A stretch of DNA of 57,223 nt from Planctomycetota bacterium. Its GTDB lineage: Bacteria > Planctomycetota > Phycisphaerae > Phycisphaerales > Phycisphaeraceae. Below are positions 18,845-27,693 of this stretch, one piece after another. A program made the translations under genes and the position numbers. The stretch spans positions 1 to 57,223 of the forward strand of contig JAPLMQ010000279.1 of NCBI GenBank assembly GCA_026386955.1. Direction: 5' to 3'. The notes below the pieces were generated by a model that saw only the letters and a list, made by a program, of their open reading frames with translations, was not told where the DNA came from and did not search any database. How positions within the stretch are numbered: position 1 is the stretch's first letter; the number at the start of each line of letters is the position of its first letter.

Positions 18845-21778
18845 TCACCGGCGTATGAAGACCAACCCCATCGTCGCGAGGACGACGGCTCCCGCGAGGG
18901 CGATGAGCTCGGGCTCGATGTGCAGCACCGGCGGGATCACCCCGCGCAAGGCGTGGGCGCCGAAGGCGAGCACGGCCGCGGGCAGCGCGAGGACCGCCAT
19001 GCGTAATCGCCCGAAGAGCGCGGAGAGGACGAGGATGATCCCCGCAAGGCCCAGGCCCAGGCCATTGAAGTACTCGTAGCGGATCGTCTCGGGGACGAGC
19101 GGGATGCCCAGGGGCTTGGTGTCCATGTGGATGAGGCCCGAGATGCCCTGGCCTGCGGTGCTGCGCACGCGGCTGGTGTCGGTCAGCTCGTTGGCGCGGA
19201 TCCAAAGCCCGAAGAGGACCAGCAGCAAGGCGCCGACGACGAAGCGGGCTCGGGGGCCGATGAAGAAATTGATCCAGTTGACGGTGGCGGAGTTGCTGAA
19301 GGCGCGGGCGCGGGCCCGGGCGCGGGCGGCCTCGGGGTCGCCGATCGCGCCGCCCCCGCCGGCGAGGTTCACCTTCTTGGGCGGGAGCGTCGCCTCCTCG
19401 AGCATGCGGGCGGCCTTCTCCTTGATCTCCGCGCCGCGGGTCACCATCGTCTGGGCCTCGTCCTGGGCCTTCTTCTTGGCCTCGGCCTCGCCCATGCCCT
19501 TGGCCTTGAGCTGCTTCTCCTCGATCCTCTGCAGGTGCCGGCGCTCGCGCTCCTCCTTGCGCTGGCGGATGCGGGCGTCGAGGGTGTTGATGATCGTGTC
19601 GCGCCAGGCGGCGTGCTTTTTCCGCATCCGGCCGCGGTCGCCCTTGCCCCACTGCTCGCGGGCGGAGATCTTCGCCTCGTAGCCGAAGAGGGCCTCGTAG
19701 AACTCCTCCCAGCGCTCGCCGGCGTATTTGCAGACGAACTGGCGGAGCGCCTGCTCCTCGAGGCCGCGGAGGCGCATGACCTTGAGCATCTCCTCGACCT
19801 CGGCGACCTGCGGCTTGCGGTCCTTGGAGACCATGCGGTCGACGACGAGCGCGAAGCCCACGGCGATGCCCACCGCCACGACCAGGAAGCCCAGCAGGAG
19901 CAGCAGCAGGTTGAAGGAGAAGACCCAGAGCACCACGACGGTGAGCACGACCGCGCCGACGACCTTGGCCCAGTCGGCGATGCTCGCGCCGAAGAGCCAC
20001 TGGCGGAGCTTGGTGAAGAGGTGCGTCTTGAGGAAGAAGCCGACGATGACGTGGTAGGAGACGGTGGTGAGGACGGCGAGGCCGAGGAAGCCCGCGGCGT
20101 AGAGCGCGCCGTCGAAGGTCTTCTTCATGGCGAAGAAGAGGACCAGCGCGGCGCAGAGCGTGTAGAAGCCGGCGATGAGGTAGCCGCGGAGCTTGGCGGG
20201 CTTCGAGCCGTTGAACTTCTTGACGCCCTCCTCGAGCGTGCGGGCGTGCTCCTCCTTGGGCGTGAAGGGGCCGGAGCTGGAGACGCCCAGGAATTCCTCG
20301 AGGGCCTTGCAGACCTGCGTCATGTCCTGGTAGCGGTCGGTCGGCACCTTCGCGGTCATCTTCTGGACGATGTACGACAGCTCCTTGGGCACGCGCGAGA
20401 CGACCACGTCGGGCGGGACGATCGGCTCGGTCTGGTGCTTGGTCATCACCTCGACGGCGGAATCGCCCTCGTGGACGGGCCGGCCGGTGACCAGGACGTA
20501 GAGCGTGCAACCCAGGGAGTAGATGTCGGCGCGGTGGTCGACGCCGGCGGCGTTGCGGGCCTGCTCGGGGGCCATGTAGGCGGGCGTGCCCATGGCGACA
20601 TCGACGCGGGTGGCGCTGCTGGCGCTCGACTTGGCGAGCAGCCCGCCGACGCCGGTCTTGCCTCCCGCTGCGCCCCCGGAACCCCCTGAAACGCCCGCGG
20701 CGGAGCCCTCCGGGATGCGCAGCACTTCTTCTTCAAGCGCGACGGAGGCGGGCGTCTTCACCAGGCCCAGGTCGGCGACCTTGACGATCCCGTGCTTGTT
20801 GAGCATCAGGTTGTCGGGCTTGATGTCGCGATGGACCATGCCCTGCTCGTGGGCGAATTTGAGGCCACGGGCGGCTTGGAGGACGTAGCCGGCCGCCTCC
20901 TCGGCGTCGAGCCGGCCCTTGGCCTTGAGCAGGTCGCCGAGAGATTGCCCCTCGACGAACTCCATGCTGAAGAAGTTGAGGTCCTCCTGGGCGCCGATGT
21001 CATAGATCTGGACGACGTTGTGGTGGGTGAGCTGGGCGGCGGCGTAGGCCTCGCGGGTGAAGCGGGCGACGAAGGTGGCGTCGTTGGCCCACTCGGGGTT
21101 CATGGTCTTCACGGCCACGTTGCGGTCGAGCGAGACCTGGCGTGCGAGGTAGACGGCGCCCATGCCGCCTTGGCCGAGGCGCTTGATGAGCTCGTAGCCG
21201 CCGAGGGTGCCGGAGATCTGGTCGTCGTCGCCGCGGACAACACTGCCTTGTGAAGAGTTCGCGGCGGATGCGGCGGCGCGGCCCGCGCCGCTGGGGGCGG
21301 TGATGTCGGCGTTGGACGGCTTGGCCTTGCCCACGCCGCTGGGAGCGGTGACGTCGGCCGAGGGCGCGGGCTTGGGCTTGCTGATGCCGCTGGGGGCTGT
21401 GACGTCCGCGGCGGGCGGCTTGGGCGCGGGGCGCGTGGTGGGGCGCGGCGGAGGCGGCGCGGTCTTCTCGCCCACGGCGGCGATGGTCGCGGGCGGGGCC
21501 GTGGAGTCGGACGAGCGGGGCTTGCGCAAAGCCGCGGGGCCGGCCTGGGTCTGGTCGGGAGGAGGAGCGGAAGCGCGCACGGCGGAGGCGGGCGGAGGGA
21601 GGGTCGTGCCCGTCGCGGGGGAGGCCTCGATCGGCTCGACGGTCATCGTCCCCTCGGCGTCATCGGCGACGATCAGCCGGAAAGGCTTCTGGCATTTCCC
21701 GCACTTGGGCGCGAACCGCCCGGCGCGGAGCCCCTTGACGTTCATCACGAACATGCAATACGGACATTCGATGGCCAT
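18845..21778 (-). CDS. Transmembrane serine/threonine protein kinase with N-terminal zinc ribbon
   Basis: The 977-residue protein begins with a zinc-ribbon (CPYC, CGKC at residues 5-29). A Pro/Ala linker (50-180) carries three copies of ADVTAPSG-like units. The kinase domain (about 193-475) has GQGGMGAVY, K224, HRDIKPDN with D318, DLG at 336 in place of DFG, and GTPAYMAPEQ. A Gly/Ser-rich insertion of ~50 residues lengthens the activation segment. A first membrane block (about 510-640), a Lys/Arg/Glu-rich coiled-coil region (about 650-800) and a second membrane block (815-977) follow. Targets are unknown. It stands alone between repeat-filled gaps. Confidence 0.93.
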   Translation of the reverse strand: MAIECPYCMFVMNVKGLRAGRFAPKCGKCQKPFRLIVADDAEGTMTVEPIEASPATGTTLPPPASAVRASAPPPDQTQAGPAALRKPRSSDSTAPPATIAAVGEKTAPPPPRPTTRPAPKPPAADVTAPSGISKPKPAPSADVTAPSGVGKAKPSNADITAPSGAGRAAASAANSSQGSVVRGDDDQISGTLGGYELIKRLGQGGMGAVYLARQVSLDRNVAVKTMNPEWANDATFVARFTREAYAAAQLTHHNVVQIYDIGAQEDLNFFSMEFVEGQSLGDLLKAKGRLDAEEAAGYVLQAARGLKFAHEQGMVHRDIKPDNLMLNKHGIVKVADLGLVKTPASVALEEEVLRIPEGSAAGVSGGSGGAAGGKTGVGGLLAKSSASSATRVDVAMGTPAYMAPEQARNAAGVDHRADIYSLGCTLYVLVTGRPVHEGDSAVEVMTKHQTEPIVPPDVVVSRVPKELSYIVQKMTAKVPTDRYQDMTQVCKALEEFLGVSSSGPFTPKEEHARTLEEGVKKFNGSKPAKLRGYLIAGFYTLCAALVLFFAMKKTFDGALYAAGFLGLAVLTTVSYHVIVGFFLKTHLFTKLRQWLFGASIADWAKVVGAVVLTVVVLWVFSFNLLLLLLGFLVVAVGIAVGFALVVDRMVSKDRKPQVAEVEEMLKVMRLRGLEEQALRQFVCKYAGERWEEFYEALFGYEAKISAREQWGKGDRGRMRKKHAAWRDTIINTLDARIRQRKEERERRHLQRIEEKQLKAKGMGEAEAKKKAQDEAQTMVTRGAEIKEKAARMLEEATLPPKKVNLAGGGGAIGDPEAARARARARAFSNSATVNWINFFIGPRARFVVGALLLVLFGLWIRANELTDTSRVRSTAGQGISGLIHMDTKPLGIPLVPETIRYEYFNGLGLGLAGIILVLSALFGRLRMAVLALPAAVLAFGAHALRGVIPPVLHIEPELIALAGAVVLATMGLVFIRR

Positions 21779-21910
21779 GGCCCACCCTTCCCCAGGCGGA
21801 TGTGGAAGTCGCGACGTGGTCCACGCCCCTGGCAGGGACGGGATTCGCCTAGCTTACCCTCGTGGAACGGGGGGTCAACGATTTGGGGGCGTGTCGACGC
21901 ACGGACGCCG

Positions 21911-21936
21911 GGGTGGGCATCTGAAGATGCCCACCC
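21911..21936. repeat. Perfect 12-bp hairpin downstream of argJ
   Basis: GGGTGGGCATCT and AGATGCCCACCC pair perfectly around a GA turn. There is no T tract, so it is a poor terminator; it may stabilise the 3' end of the argJ message. Confidence 0.55.
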
Positions 21937-21974
21937 TTGAGGGTGATGCACGGATCACGACGTCGGACGCCGAA

Positions 21975-23216
21975 TCACGTCGTGTAGTCGGCGTTGATCG
22001 CGATGTATTCGCGCGAGAGGTCGCACCCGAGCCATTCGACGCAGGCCTTGCCCATGCCCAGGTCGAGCGTGAAGACGACTTCCTTGGCCTTCATCAGCTT
22101 GCCCAGGGCGCGGAGGGTGGTCTTGTCGACGGCGACGGCCTGGCCGAGGCGGTAGACGGGGATGTCGCGCTTGGGGCCGATGTAAAGCGACATCTTCTCG
22201 GGGACGATCGGCGTGCCGCTGTAGCCCGCCGCGGTGGTGATGCGGCCCCAGTTCGGGTCGCCGCCATGCACCGCGGTCTTCACCAGCGGGCTGTTGACGA
22301 TGGCGGCGCCGACGAGGTCGGCCTCTCGCTCGTTGCGGGCGTTGAGGACGCGGACGCGGAAGACGCGCGTCGCCCCCTCGCCGTCCTTCACGACCTGGTA
22401 GGCCATGTCGCTGCAAAGGTCCGTCAGGGCGGCGGCGAAGGCGTCGTAGGCCTTGCCCGAGGCGGCGATCGTCGCGTTGCCCGCGGCGCCGCTGGCGAGG
22501 ATCGCGAGCGTATCGCTGGGGCTGCAGTGCTGGTCGACGCTGATGCGGTTGAAGCTCGCACCGGTGGCGGCGGTGAGGGCCTTGCGCAGCGCGGCGGGGG
22601 CGATCGCGGCGTCGGTGGTGACGAAGGCGAGCATGGTCGCCATGTTGGGGGCGATCATGCCGCTGCCCTTGCAGATGCCCGCGAGGGTGACGGTCTTGCC
22701 GCCCAGGCGCAGGGTGCGGTGGGCGCCCTTGGGGACCAGGTCGGTGGTCATGATGCCGCGGGCGGCGGCGGCGTCGGCCTTGGGGCCGCGGTCGAGGCGC
22801 TGGGCGAGGTCGCCGATGCCCTGGGCGATCTTGGCCATGGGGAGCGGCCGGCCGATGATGCCGGTGGAGCTGGGGAGGACCTGTCCGGGCTCGCAGCCGG
22901 TCTCGGCGGCGACGAGGCGGCACATGGTGATGGCGTCGTCGAGGCCCTGCTTGCCGGTGGAGGCGTTGGCGTTGCCGCTGTTGCAGATGATCGCGCGGAT
23001 GTTCGCGGAGTTTTGCCCGGAGCGGAGGTGGCGGCGGCCGACCTGCACGGGCGGGCCGGGCATGCGGCTGACGGTGAAGACCGCGGCGGCGACGCAGGGG
23101 GCGTCGGCGAGGATGAGCGTGAGGTCGGGCTTGCCCGAGGCCTTGATGCCGCAGGTCCCGCCCGCGGCGCGGAAGCCTTTGGGGGAGGTGATGCCGGGGG
23201 GTGTTTTCGTTTTCAT
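21975..23216 (-). CDS. argJ: Bifunctional glutamate N-acetyltransferase / ornithine acetyltransferase
   Basis: ArgJ transfers acetyl from N-acetylornithine to glutamate in the cyclic arginine pathway. It cleaves itself into two chains; the self-cleavage motif KGSGMIAPNMATMLAF is present with the nucleophilic threonine at residue 194. Other family marks are CNSGNANA, SSTGIIG, HGGDPNWGRI and a normal C-terminus IAINADYTT. The 413-residue length is usual. The ATG at 23216 is chosen because the ArgJ domain begins there, although the frame is open to 24101. With argH at 46850 it shows arginine genes are dispersed here. Whether it also makes N-acetylglutamate from acetyl-CoA cannot be read from sequence. 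Confidence 0.96.
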   Translation of the reverse strand: MKTKTPPGITSPKGFRAAGGTCGIKASGKPDLTLILADAPCVAAAVFTVSRMPGPPVQVGRRHLRSGQNSANIRAIICNSGNANASTGKQGLDDAITMCRLVAAETGCEPGQVLPSSTGIIGRPLPMAKIAQGIGDLAQRLDRGPKADAAAARGIMTTDLVPKGAHRTLRLGGKTVTLAGICKGSGMIAPNMATMLAFVTTDAAIAPAALRKALTAATGASFNRISVDQHCSPSDTLAILASGAAGNATIAASGKAYDAFAAALTDLCSDMAYQVVKDGEGATRVFRVRVLNARNEREADLVGAAIVNSPLVKTAVHGGDPNWGRITTAAGYSGTPIVPEKMSLYIGPKRDIPVYRLGQAVAVDKTTLRALGKLMKAKEVVFTLDLGMGKACVEWLGCDLSREYIAINADYTT

Positions 23217-23332
23217 AGGGTCGTATTTGTATAGCGTCGGCGGCGCGAATTCCAGATGGCGCGGAGAAGTGTTTTCGCGTGGGGTGGATGGAGTATTCAG
23301 TCGCGCGCTCGAGGAAACAGGACCGCACCACC

Positions 23333-23361
23333 AAAGCCCAGGCGCCGCCTGCCTGGGTTTT
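23333..23361. repeat. Repeat family D hairpin between divergent genes
   Basis: AAAGCCCAGGC pairs with GCCTGGGTTTT around GCCGCCT. It is the same stem as the terminators at 10119, 41906 and 48400, but it lies between two divergent starts (argJ and 23391), where no terminator is expected. Confidence 0.6.
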
Positions 23362-23390
23362 CGGCGCGCGGTGCGCTCTACAATGCCCCC

Positions 23391-23618
23391 ATGCAATGCA
23401 ACATCGACGCGAAGGGCAAGGCGGCGCGGCTGATCACGGGGTTGCTGACGTTCGCCGTCGGACTCGTGCTGCTGGGGCTCGCGGCCACGGGGCTGTGGAC
23501 GGGCCTGGCCGCGTGGGGCTGTGCCTTGGCGCTGCTCGCGAGCGGAGCCTTCATGATCTTCGAAGGCTGGTCCGGTTGGTGCGTCGTGCGGGCGATGGGC
23601 ATCAAGACGCGGATCTGA
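23391..23618 (+). CDS. DUF2892 (YgaP-like) inner membrane protein
   Basis: The 75-residue protein begins MQCNIDAKGKAARLITGLLT and has two hydrophobic helices (about 12-34 and 39-59) followed by WCVVRAMGIKTRI. This matches the small DUF2892 family, also fused to rhodanese in YgaP, with an N-terminal Asn and a tail motif ending RxxGxKT. Function is unknown. It lies 83 bp before the DUF4838 gene. Confidence 0.75.
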   Translation: MQCNIDAKGKAARLITGLLTFAVGLVLLGLAATGLWTGLAAWGCALALLASGAFMIFEGWSGWCVVRAMGIKTRI

Positions 23619-23700
23619 TCCGGAACACGTTAGACTGCCTCCGCGTCCGCATGTGTTCGCGGCCGCGCGATTCTTCCTTTCTTCCCGACGGAGCCCCCTG

Positions 23701-26130
23701 ATGAACTGGCGAGCGATGCTGCTGGCGGCGTGGATGGTCTGCGTGGCGATCTCGGCCCCGGCCCTGGCCCAAGTGGCGGGCGAGACCGGCGGGGACGACC
23801 TGGTCATCGCCGAGGCGGGGGCGGCCAAGGCGACGATCCTCGTCGCGCCCAAGGCCGGGCCCAACGAGAAGCTCGCGGCGGCGGACCTCGCGAAGTTCAT
23901 CGAGCTGATGACCGGCGCCAAGACGCCGATCGTCGACACCGACGACGCCATCGCCGCGGCCCTCAAGGGCGACGCCCCGCTGCTCATCGTCGGCTCCGCC
24001 GCCCTCGCGGCCGAGCCGAAGCTGCAGCAGAAGCTCGACAAGGTCGCCAAGAAGGACCCGATCCTCCGCGCCGACGCCGTGGTCGTCCAGCGCAAGGGCA
24101 AGCGCGTCTACCTCGCGGGCAACAACGACGAGGCCCACTACTACGCCGTCGCCAAGCTCCTCCAGCTCTGGGGCTGTCGGTGGTACCTCCCCACCGACTT
24201 CGGCCAGTGCATCCCCGAGTGGCCCGCCATCAAGGTCGGCAAGATCGACTGGGCCTACGGGCCCAAGCTCGAGGTGCGCGAGTACTGGATCTCCTGGAAC
24301 GGCAGCGGCGAGGGGCAGCGCGAGTTCCAGCTCCGCAACTACATGAACCACGTCAGCGTCGGCGGCGGGCACATCCTGGGCTCCTACGTCAAGGATCTTG
24401 TCCCCGCGGGCAAGAGCGTCTTCAACGTCCCGATCACCGACCCCAAGACGGCCGAGGTCGTCGCGGAGAAGGTCGACGCCCCGTTCGCGAAGGACCAGAA
24501 CTTCTCGCTGGGGATGGAGGACGGCACGTACGAGTCCGACTTCGCGCCCGACAAGGAGATGGCCGCGAACCTGTGGGACAAGTACATGATGAACCGGGTG
24601 CTCACCGACAACTTCATGGTCTTCTACAACGCCGTCTGCAAGAACCTGCTCGCCAAGCACCCGCAGAGCAAGTCGAAGATCGGCTTCCTGGCCTACACCA
24701 ACATCACCATCCCGCCCCAGCGGAAGATCGTCGCCGAGAAACCGCTGATCGCCAGCCTCGCCCCGATCGACATCGACCCCAACCACGGCGTGAACGACTG
24801 GCGCAGCCCCGCAGCGATGGAATACGGCGCGATGGTGAAGCGCTGGTCGGAGGTCATGCAGGGACGCGTCTTCATCTACGACTACGACCAAGGCATGCTC
24901 ATCTGGCGCGACATCCCCAACCCCTGCCTCACCCCGATCGTGCAGAACATGAAGTTCTACGAGGAGGCGGGCATCCTGGGCGTCGACACCGAGAGCCGCA
25001 ACGCCATCGCCATGGTCTTCCTCAACCTGCACGTCCGCGGACAGGCGATGTGGGACACCAGCGTCGACCTCAAGGCCCTGCTCGCGGAGTTCTATCCCAA
25101 GTTCTACGGCCCCGCCGCGAAGGAGATGGAGGCCTACTGGAACACGCTCTTCAAGGCGTGGGACGACACCATCGTCACCGAGCACGAATACTTCGCCGCC
25201 CCGGCGATCTACACCCCCGAGCTGATCGCCAAGCTGCGCGAGAGCCTTGAGGCCGGGGAGTCGGCCATGAAGAAGGCGGCCGGGACGGAGTGGGAGAAGA
25301 AGCGCGACTGGGCGAAGCACTTGGAGCGCATGAAGTTCACCCGGCTGAGCTACAACCTGATCGAACAGTACTTGGGCGCCGTGCGGGCCGCGGCGGGCGA
25401 GTGCGACTACAAGGCCGCGGGTGAACTGGGCGCCAAGGCCGTCGCCACCCGGCTCGAGATCGCCAAGATGAACACCACCTTCACCACCCGCATCGCCCCG
25501 GGCACCCCCGCCGCCGAGACCGAGGCCGGCGGCCCCGCCTGGATGATGGGTGAGATCAAGCAGTACCGCGACATCGGCTCGCTCACCGACGGCACCAAGG
25601 GCAAGCTCGTCAAGAAGCTCCCCCTCGAGTGGGCCTTCCGCCGCGACCCGCACGACTCCGGCCTGGCCTCCGGCTGGGCCTACCAGCCCGAGGTCGACAT
25701 GACGACCTGGAACAAGGTCGGCAAGACCCAGAAGCTCCTCGAACGCAAGGATTACCCTCCCGCCTGGGAGATGATCCGCACGGACCTCTACGTCCAGGCC
25801 CAGGGCGTCCTGCACCCCGACATGCAGAGCTACACCGGCTACATGTTCTACAAGACCGATGTCGACCTCAGCGACAGCCAGGCGGCGGGCAACCTCCGCC
25901 TCCACTTCCCCGGGCTCTTCAACGAGGGTTGGCTTTATGTGAATGGCGTTCTGGTCGCGTTCCGCCCGCAGAAGGCGATGTGGTGGATCAACGACTACAA
26001 GTTCGACTGGGACGTCGACCTCAAGGGCGTGGTCAAGCCGGGGAAGAACACGATCACGCTGCGGCTGAACTGCGAACACCATTTCGGCGGGATGTTCCGC
26101 CGGCCGTTCCTTTACACGCCAGTGCCGTGA
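23701..26130 (+). CDS. Exported DUF4838 glycoside-hydrolase-like protein
   Basis: The 809-residue protein has a signal peptide (residues 1-24, ending ALA). An alpha-glucuronidase-like N-terminal domain follows, with EKLAAADLAKFIELMTGA and AHYYAVAKLLQLWGCRWYLP. The central DUF4838 domain holds FNVPITDP, FYNAVCKNLLAKHP and VDTESRNAIAMVFLNLHVRGQ. A C-terminal beta-sandwich (about 715-800) with FYKTDVDLSD and LYVNGVLV looks like a sugar-binding fold. It is probably secreted to act on polysaccharide; substrate and catalytic residues are not established for this family. Start at 23701 follows GGAG. Confidence 0.83.
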   Translation: MNWRAMLLAAWMVCVAISAPALAQVAGETGGDDLVIAEAGAAKATILVAPKAGPNEKLAAADLAKFIELMTGAKTPIVDTDDAIAAALKGDAPLLIVGSAALAAEPKLQQKLDKVAKKDPILRADAVVVQRKGKRVYLAGNNDEAHYYAVAKLLQLWGCRWYLPTDFGQCIPEWPAIKVGKIDWAYGPKLEVREYWISWNGSGEGQREFQLRNYMNHVSVGGGHILGSYVKDLVPAGKSVFNVPITDPKTAEVVAEKVDAPFAKDQNFSLGMEDGTYESDFAPDKEMAANLWDKYMMNRVLTDNFMVFYNAVCKNLLAKHPQSKSKIGFLAYTNITIPPQRKIVAEKPLIASLAPIDIDPNHGVNDWRSPAAMEYGAMVKRWSEVMQGRVFIYDYDQGMLIWRDIPNPCLTPIVQNMKFYEEAGILGVDTESRNAIAMVFLNLHVRGQAMWDTSVDLKALLAEFYPKFYGPAAKEMEAYWNTLFKAWDDTIVTEHEYFAAPAIYTPELIAKLRESLEAGESAMKKAAGTEWEKKRDWAKHLERMKFTRLSYNLIEQYLGAVRAAAGECDYKAAGELGAKAVATRLEIAKMNTTFTTRIAPGTPAAETEAGGPAWMMGEIKQYRDIGSLTDGTKGKLVKKLPLEWAFRRDPHDSGLASGWAYQPEVDMTTWNKVGKTQKLLERKDYPPAWEMIRTDLYVQAQGVLHPDMQSYTGYMFYKTDVDLSDSQAAGNLRLHFPGLFNEGWLYVNGVLVAFRPQKAMWWINDYKFDWDVDLKGVVKPGKNTITLRLNCEHHFGGMFRRPFLYTPVP

Positions 26131-26162
26131 GGACGGACCCCTATTCAGGGCCAAAGGCCCGT

Positions 26163-26342
26163 GTTGGCCGAAAGCGCAAGCAACGGGATGGGGGTCGTCC
26201 CATCCCAACGCCACGATTGACCACGAGATCAGCACCCGGTCACACCTGGCGCGGATTCTCCGCAACCTGTCGGTCTTCCGAGCGCTCCGGCTTGGCTGTT
26301 GATGGTTCGACCCCCGTCCCGTCGCTTGCGCTTCCGGCTAAC
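26163..26342. repeat. Repeat family H, inverted pair copy 1
   Basis: Arms of ~37 bp (GTTGGCCGAAAGCGCAAGC... and ...GCTTGCGCTTCCGGCTAAC) are inverted with a few mismatches around ~110 bp. Family H also occurs at 38184. Confidence 0.65.
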
Positions 26343-26384
26343 AATTCCCGCCCCCACCCATTCCCCACCCCAAACCCGCGGCGA

Positions 26385-26414
26385 TCTAACCATTCCTTAA
26401 CCATTTGTTAATCA
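26385..26414 (+). promoter_or_regulatory. Candidate Pho box of the pst operon
   Basis: Three direct 8-bp repeats, TCTAACCA, CTTAACCA and GTTAATCA, are spaced by 3 bp (11-bp period). The middle one exactly fits the cyanobacterial Pho box PyTTAAPyPy(T/A); the others differ by one base. A weak -10-like TACCGT follows at 26423. It lies 130 bp upstream of pstS. Confidence 0.7.
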
Positions 26415-26543
26415 AATGGGTCTACCGTTCTGGTCGTGTTGAAACCAGAATGGCGGCAGGTGCCCGCCTCGATCGGGCCCCACGGGAATCGCCGGAAAAC
26501 CTCCGGAATCCTCCCGGCGCGGGACCTAAACAAGGAGCCTCGC

Positions 26544-27530
26544 ATGTTGCGAAGCGCAGCGACGTGGATGATGACGGTGGTGGCCGGGCTTTCGGCGGTC
26601 ACGGCGGTCCAGGCCGAAGTGAAGGTCGACGCCAAGCTCCCCGAATACAAGGCCGTGGAGGGCGTCTCGGGGAACATCAAGAGCATCGGCTCGGACACGA
26701 TGAACAACCTGATGACTCTCTGGGCCGAGGGCTTCAAGAAGGCTTATCCCAGCGTGCAGGTCGAGATCGAGGGCAAGGGCTCCGCGACCGCCCCGCCGGC
26801 GCTGATCGAGGGCACCGCGACCTTCGGCCCGATGAGCCGCGAGATGAAGGCCAAGGAGATCGACGACTTCGAGAAGAAGTTCGGCTACAAGCCCACCGGC
26901 CTGGGCACCTCGATCGACATGCTGGCCATCTACGTCCACAAGGACAACCCCATCAAGGGGCTCACCCTCGCCCAGATCGACGCCATCTTCTCCAAGACCC
27001 GCAAGCGCGGCGGGGCCGAGGCCATCACCAAGTGGGGCCAGCTCGGCCTCACCGGCGAGTGGGCCGACAAGCCCATCAGCCTCTACGGCCGCAACTCGGC
27101 CTCGGGCACCTACGGCTATTTCAAGGAGCACGTCCTGGGCAAGGGCGACTTCAGCGACTCCGTGAAGGAGCAGCCCGGCAGCTCCTCGGTCGTCCAGGGC
27201 ATCGCCAGCGACAAGTACGGCATCGGCTACAGCGGCATCGGCTACAAGACCGCCGACGTCCTCGCCGTCGCGCTCTCCGCCGACGGCAAGACCACCCCCG
27301 TCACCGCCGAGCCCAAGAACGGCTACTCGGGCGAGTACCCCCTCTCCCGCTTCCTCTACCTCTACGTCAACGCCAAGCCCGGCGCGAAGCTCGACCCGCT
27401 CCGCCAGGAGTTCATCCGCTACGTCTTCAGCAAGCAGGGCCAGGAAGTCGTCGTCAAGGACGGCTACCTCCCGCTGCCCGCCGACGTCGCCAAGGAGAAC
27501 CTCAAGGCGATCGGCGTCGAGTCGAAGTGA
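26544..27530 (+). CDS. pstS: Phosphate ABC transporter substrate-binding protein
   Basis: PstS binds phosphate outside the inner membrane and delivers it to PstCA. The 328-residue protein has a signal peptide ending VQA (about residue 24). Phosphate-binding loops are visible: IGSDTMNNL near residue 50, FGPMSREM, and GRNSASGTYGYFKEHVL (Ser, Gly, Thr rich). The tail FIRYVFSKQGQEVV is family typical. The ATG at 26544 follows AAGGAG. A Pho box lies upstream and a terminator-like hairpin follows before pstC, as in many operons where pstS is made in excess. Confidence 0.95.
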   Translation: MLRSAATWMMTVVAGLSAVTAVQAEVKVDAKLPEYKAVEGVSGNIKSIGSDTMNNLMTLWAEGFKKAYPSVQVEIEGKGSATAPPALIEGTATFGPMSREMKAKEIDDFEKKFGYKPTGLGTSIDMLAIYVHKDNPIKGLTLAQIDAIFSKTRKRGGAEAITKWGQLGLTGEWADKPISLYGRNSASGTYGYFKEHVLGKGDFSDSVKEQPGSSSVVQGIASDKYGIGYSGIGYKTADVLAVALSADGKTTPVTAEPKNGYSGEYPLSRFLYLYVNAKPGAKLDPLRQEFIRYVFSKQGQEVVVKDGYLPLPADVAKENLKAIGVESK

Positions 27531-27569
27531 GCCGGAGCCTGGACTCGGACACGCTCGCATGATCCTTCA

Positions 27570-27604
27570 CGTCTGGAGGCGGAAACGCCTCCAGACGCTT
27601 TTTT
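27570..27604 (+). terminator. Hairpin with T tract between pstS and pstC
   Basis: CGTCTGGAGGC pairs perfectly with GCCTCCAGACG around GGAAA-type loop bases and is followed by CTTTTTT. It is a full intrinsic terminator inside the operon, so pstC-phoU would depend on read-through or an internal promoter. Confidence 0.8.
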
Positions 27605-27693
27605 GAGAGTCTGCGATAATCACCTCCGCCCTCCGCGCGGCCGAGGCCGCCCGAACCCGGTGAGTCCCCCGATTCGTTCCGACGGCCCAACGC

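Noticed and set aside
17115..20510. Very long minus-strand open frame of over 1100 codons
   Set aside because: It crosses a tRNA gene, several intergenic repeats and three real genes in another frame; residues are Arg/Pro noise.
19127..20689. Long plus-strand open frame (520 codons) opposite the serine/threonine kinase
   Set aside because: It is a GC-bias shadow; the minus frame has all kinase motifs while this frame has Asp/Glu/Gly/Val-rich noise.
21207..23234. Plus-strand open frame opposite argJ and the kinase start
   Set aside because: It is antisense to clear ArgJ motifs; composition is Gly/Val/Asp-rich as expected for a shadow.
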